From: Rhodococcus sovatensis | GTDB lineage: Bacteria; Actinomycetota; Actinomycetes; Mycobacteriales; Mycobacteriaceae | DNA length: 64,000 nt | Direction of reading: 5' to 3' | Assembly: GCF_037327425.1 (NCBI RefSeq) | Contig: NZ_CP147846.1 | Coordinates: forward strand, 4,588,001-4,652,000 | Part shown: one piece after another, positions 62,350 through 64,000 of the stretch | How positions within the stretch are numbered: the stretch's first letter is position 1 | Layout of the letters: each line of letters opens with the position of its first letter | Translations under genes and position numbers: made by a program | The notes under the pieces: generated by a model | The model's database searches: none | What the model saw: only the letters and a program-made list of their open reading frames with translations | Told to the model about the DNA's origin: nothing

Positions 62350-62392
62350 CGACGCCGACGGCCCGCACACCTCGTGTACGGGCCATCGGCGG
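62350..62392 (+). terminator. Terminator hairpin after the MFS gene
   Basis: GCCGACGGCCCG pairs with CGGGCCATCGGC with one mismatch, and the loop holds a further ACAC/GTGT pairing. It begins about 10 bp after the MFS stop and ends in GGTTTC. Confidence 0.7.
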
Positions 62393-62415
62393 TTTCGGGG
62401 GCCGGGGTTCTGGAC

Positions 62416-62560
62416 CGAATGGCTGTTTCGGTCACCTTGGGTGTGACCGACTGTCTGTTTCGGTCACTTCAGGGGAGCGAATGGCTAGTTCGGTCACTCT
62501 GAGTGTGCGACTGTCTCATTCGGTCACTTCAGGAGAGCGACTGTCTCATTCGGTCACCTT
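62416..62560. repeat. Tandem array of the palindromic family III repeat (4.8 units)
   Basis: Units start with CGA at 62416, 62448, 62478, 62508 and 62538 (32-, then 30-bp spacing). Each has the core TTCGGTCAC, and the ends alternate between CGAATGG and CGACTGTC forms. It lies between the convergent MFS and aldehyde dehydrogenase genes. A unit at 62443-62471 is 28/29 identical to the lone copy at 12229-12257. Confidence 0.85.
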
Positions 62561-62592
62561 GACGCGCACCGTGCACCCCAGGGCGAGCGGAC

Positions 62593-64000
62593 CTACCGTC
62601 CTGGGATGTACTTGAGCGCCTTCACGAACGGCGGCATGATCTTCGCCCACATCTTCGGCGGCAGTCCACGCGGTCCGCCGAGGTTGAGCAGGCGCGTCGT
62701 AGCGATAGTCTGCGACTCGGCGTACTTGAGCAACCCGTCGGCACCGTGGCGACGGCCCATTCCGGAGACACCCATCCCGCCCATCGGCGCAGCGGTCGTT
62801 CCCCACGCAGGCGCGTAACCCTCGTCGACGTTGACGGTTCCCGAGTGCAAACGTGCCGCGATGGCTTCACCTTGCGCTTTGGTCTTCGCCCAGACGCTGG
62901 CATTGAGCCCGTACTCGGTGTCGTTGGCCTTGGCGATCGCTTCCTCGACATCGGCGACAGGATAGATCGACACGAGGGGCCCGAAGGTCTCTTCGGCGGC
63001 ACAGTCCATGTCGGCAGACACCCCGGTCAACACGGTCGGCTCGAAGAACAACGGACCGATGTCGGGACGTGCGTGTCCTCCGGCGACGACCGTGGCGCCC
63101 TTCACCTTCGCGTCGTCTACGTGCGCAGAAATCACCTTGACCTGGTTCTCGGAAATCAGGCTGCCCATCTCGATGCCGAACTCGTAGTCTGCGCCGAGGG
63201 TCATGTTGCGCACACGCTCGCCGAATTTCGCTGTGAACTCAGCGGCAATGGACTGCTCGACGTAGATTCGTTCGATCGAGATACACAGCTGTCCGGAGTT
63301 GGAGAAGCAGGCGCGCACTGCGGCGTCGGACACTTCGCGGAGGTTGGCGCCTTCGGCGACGATCATGGCGTTCTTGCCACCGAGCTCAGCGGAGAAGCCG
63401 ATCAGTCGGCGACCGGCCTGCTCGGCGAGGAGCTGCCCGGTAGCGGTGGAGCCGGTGAACATGACGTACTCGGTGTTTTCGACGATCGCGGTGCCGACGA
63501 CAGTTCCCGGTCCCGGCACGACAGCGAACAAGTCGCGCGGCAACCCCGCCTTGTACAAGAGTTCGACGACGGCGAGAGCACAATACGGCGTCTGGGAATC
63601 GGGCTTGAGAACGACACCGTTGCCGGCAAGCAGCGCCGGAATGGCGTCGGACACCGCGAGGGTCATCGGGTAGTTCCACGGCGAAATGATGCCGACGATG
63701 CCCTTCGGCTGGTACCTCACGGTGGTCTTCGTCAACACCGGAAGCATTCCGGTCACACGCTTGGGTGCGAGCAGTTTGGCGGCGGTGCGGGCGTAGTGCC
63801 GCGCCGTCATCGCGATGTCGAGCACTTCCTCCTGCGCCGCAGAGCGGGACTTTCCGGTCTCGGCCTGCGCCATGTCCATCAGTTCGCCGCGGTGCGCGAG
63901 CACCAGATCGCGGTACCGATGGAAGATTTCCGCACGATCGGCGACCGAACGCTTGGCCCACGCCTTCTGTGCGACGCGAGCGCGGGCGATGGCGTCGTCG
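62593..64000 (-). CDS. NAD(P)-dependent aldehyde dehydrogenase, succinate-semialdehyde type (5'-truncated by window)
   Basis: The 3' part of an aldehyde dehydrogenase; the frame runs off the right edge, so the start is outside. Seen are GIISPWNYPMTLAVSDAIPALLAGN (cofactor region), FTGSTATGQLLAEQAG, ELGGKNAMIV (Glu), and the catalytic Cys in SGQLCISIERI. The C-terminal end has GGMGVSGMGRRHGADGLLKY. It is closest in form to succinate-semialdehyde dehydrogenases that use NAD(P)+, but the substrate is not certain. It is convergent with the MFS gene, with the repeat array between. Confidence 0.9.
   Translation of the reverse strand, partial: DDAIARARVAQKAWAKRSVADRAEIFHRYRDLVLAHRGELMDMAQAETGKSRSAAQEEVLDIAMTARHYARTAAKLLAPKRVTGMLPVLTKTTVRYQPKGIVGIISPWNYPMTLAVSDAIPALLAGNGVVLKPDSQTPYCALAVVELLYKAGLPRDLFAVVPGPGTVVGTAIVENTEYVMFTGSTATGQLLAEQAGRRLIGFSAELGGKNAMIVAEGANLREVSDAAVRACFSNSGQLCISIERIYVEQSIAAEFTAKFGERVRNMTLGADYEFGIEMGSLISENQVKVISAHVDDAKVKGATVVAGGHARPDIGPLFFEPTVLTGVSADMDCAAEETFGPLVSIYPVADVEEAIAKANDTEYGLNASVWAKTKAQGEAIAARLHSGTVNVDEGYAPAWGTTAAPMGGMGVSGMGRRHGADGLLKYAESQTIATTRLLNLGGPRGLPPKMWAKIMPPFVKALKYIPGR

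Noticed and set aside
62416..62560. Possible CRISPR array
   Set aside because: The units follow one another without unique spacers, and no cas gene is in the window.

Overview
The window looks like a chromosomal segment of a mycolic-acid actinobacterium, most likely Rhodococcus or a close Nocardiaceae relative. I infer this from the high G+C codon usage, the frequent GTG starts, a PE/PPE/EspG trio, a lone Mce protein, an accD-accE-accA operon, and F420-type oxidoreductases. From memory, not from a search, serS through the TMEM165-family gene (about 23.8-47.6 kb) follows the order of Mycobacterium tuberculosis Rv3834c-Rv3848: serS, septum-formation protein, minimal zincin, phosphoglycerate mutase, pheA, DUF2470, ferritin, glpQ1, DUF4328, sodA, hypothetical, UPF0016. 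In M. tuberculosis that block lies close to oriC. No rRNA, tRNA, insertion sequence, prophage or CRISPR array was recognised, and no gene-free stretch exceeds 300 bases.

Layout. (1) 0-8.9 kb: the 3' part of a large NRPS (A-PCP-E-C-A-PCP-TE), translationally coupled to an ABC-2 exporter. (2) 9-16.2 kb: lipoproteins, an ECF sigma factor fused to an anti-sigma-like zinc finger and membrane anchor, a CPBP protease, an nsrR-hmp nitric-oxide detoxification operon, a GNAT and a PlsC acyltransferase. (3) 16.3-20 kb: the three subunits of a biotin-dependent acyl-CoA carboxylase in one operon. (4) 20-27 kb: a membrane protein, an APC permease, a type II NADH dehydrogenase-like enzyme, serS, an ankyrin protein, the septum-formation protein and the zincin. 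(5) 27-31.3 kb: a cobalamin-riboswitch-controlled cobalt transporter (cbtBA), a histidine phosphatase with a changed active site, and the PE-PPE-EspG cassette, all inserted relative to M. tuberculosis. (6) 31.3-41.4 kb: gpm-pheA operon, DUF2470 with an iron box, CPBP, LCP protein, two tandem ferritins, DUF5926, glpQ, DUF4328, rhodanese. (7) 41.4-47.6 kb: a DnaA-box cluster, an LLM oxidoreductase, a lone Mce protein, an acyltransferase, sodA, and a Mn-riboswitch-controlled TMEM165-family transporter. (8) 47.6-64 kb: an unusual kinase pair, an SDR, a TM0106-type nuclease, a copper cassette (ycnI-copC-copD), an FbpABC-like iron ABC importer, marR plus an MFS exporter, and the 3' part of an aldehyde dehydrogenase.

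Metal handling is a theme: cobalt (cbtBA under B12 control), iron (IdeR-like boxes, ferritins, FbpABC), manganese (yybP-ykoY riboswitch, TMEM165, a Mn-type residue in SOD) and copper (CopC/CopD/YcnI).

The strongest signal not explained by genes is a set of three unrelated dispersed repeat families at the 3' ends of genes, mostly between convergent genes: a 53-bp element with inverted ends (4 copies), a long hairpin with 23-25-bp satellite units (2 copies), and a palindromic unit of about 29 bp (one lone copy and one tandem array).
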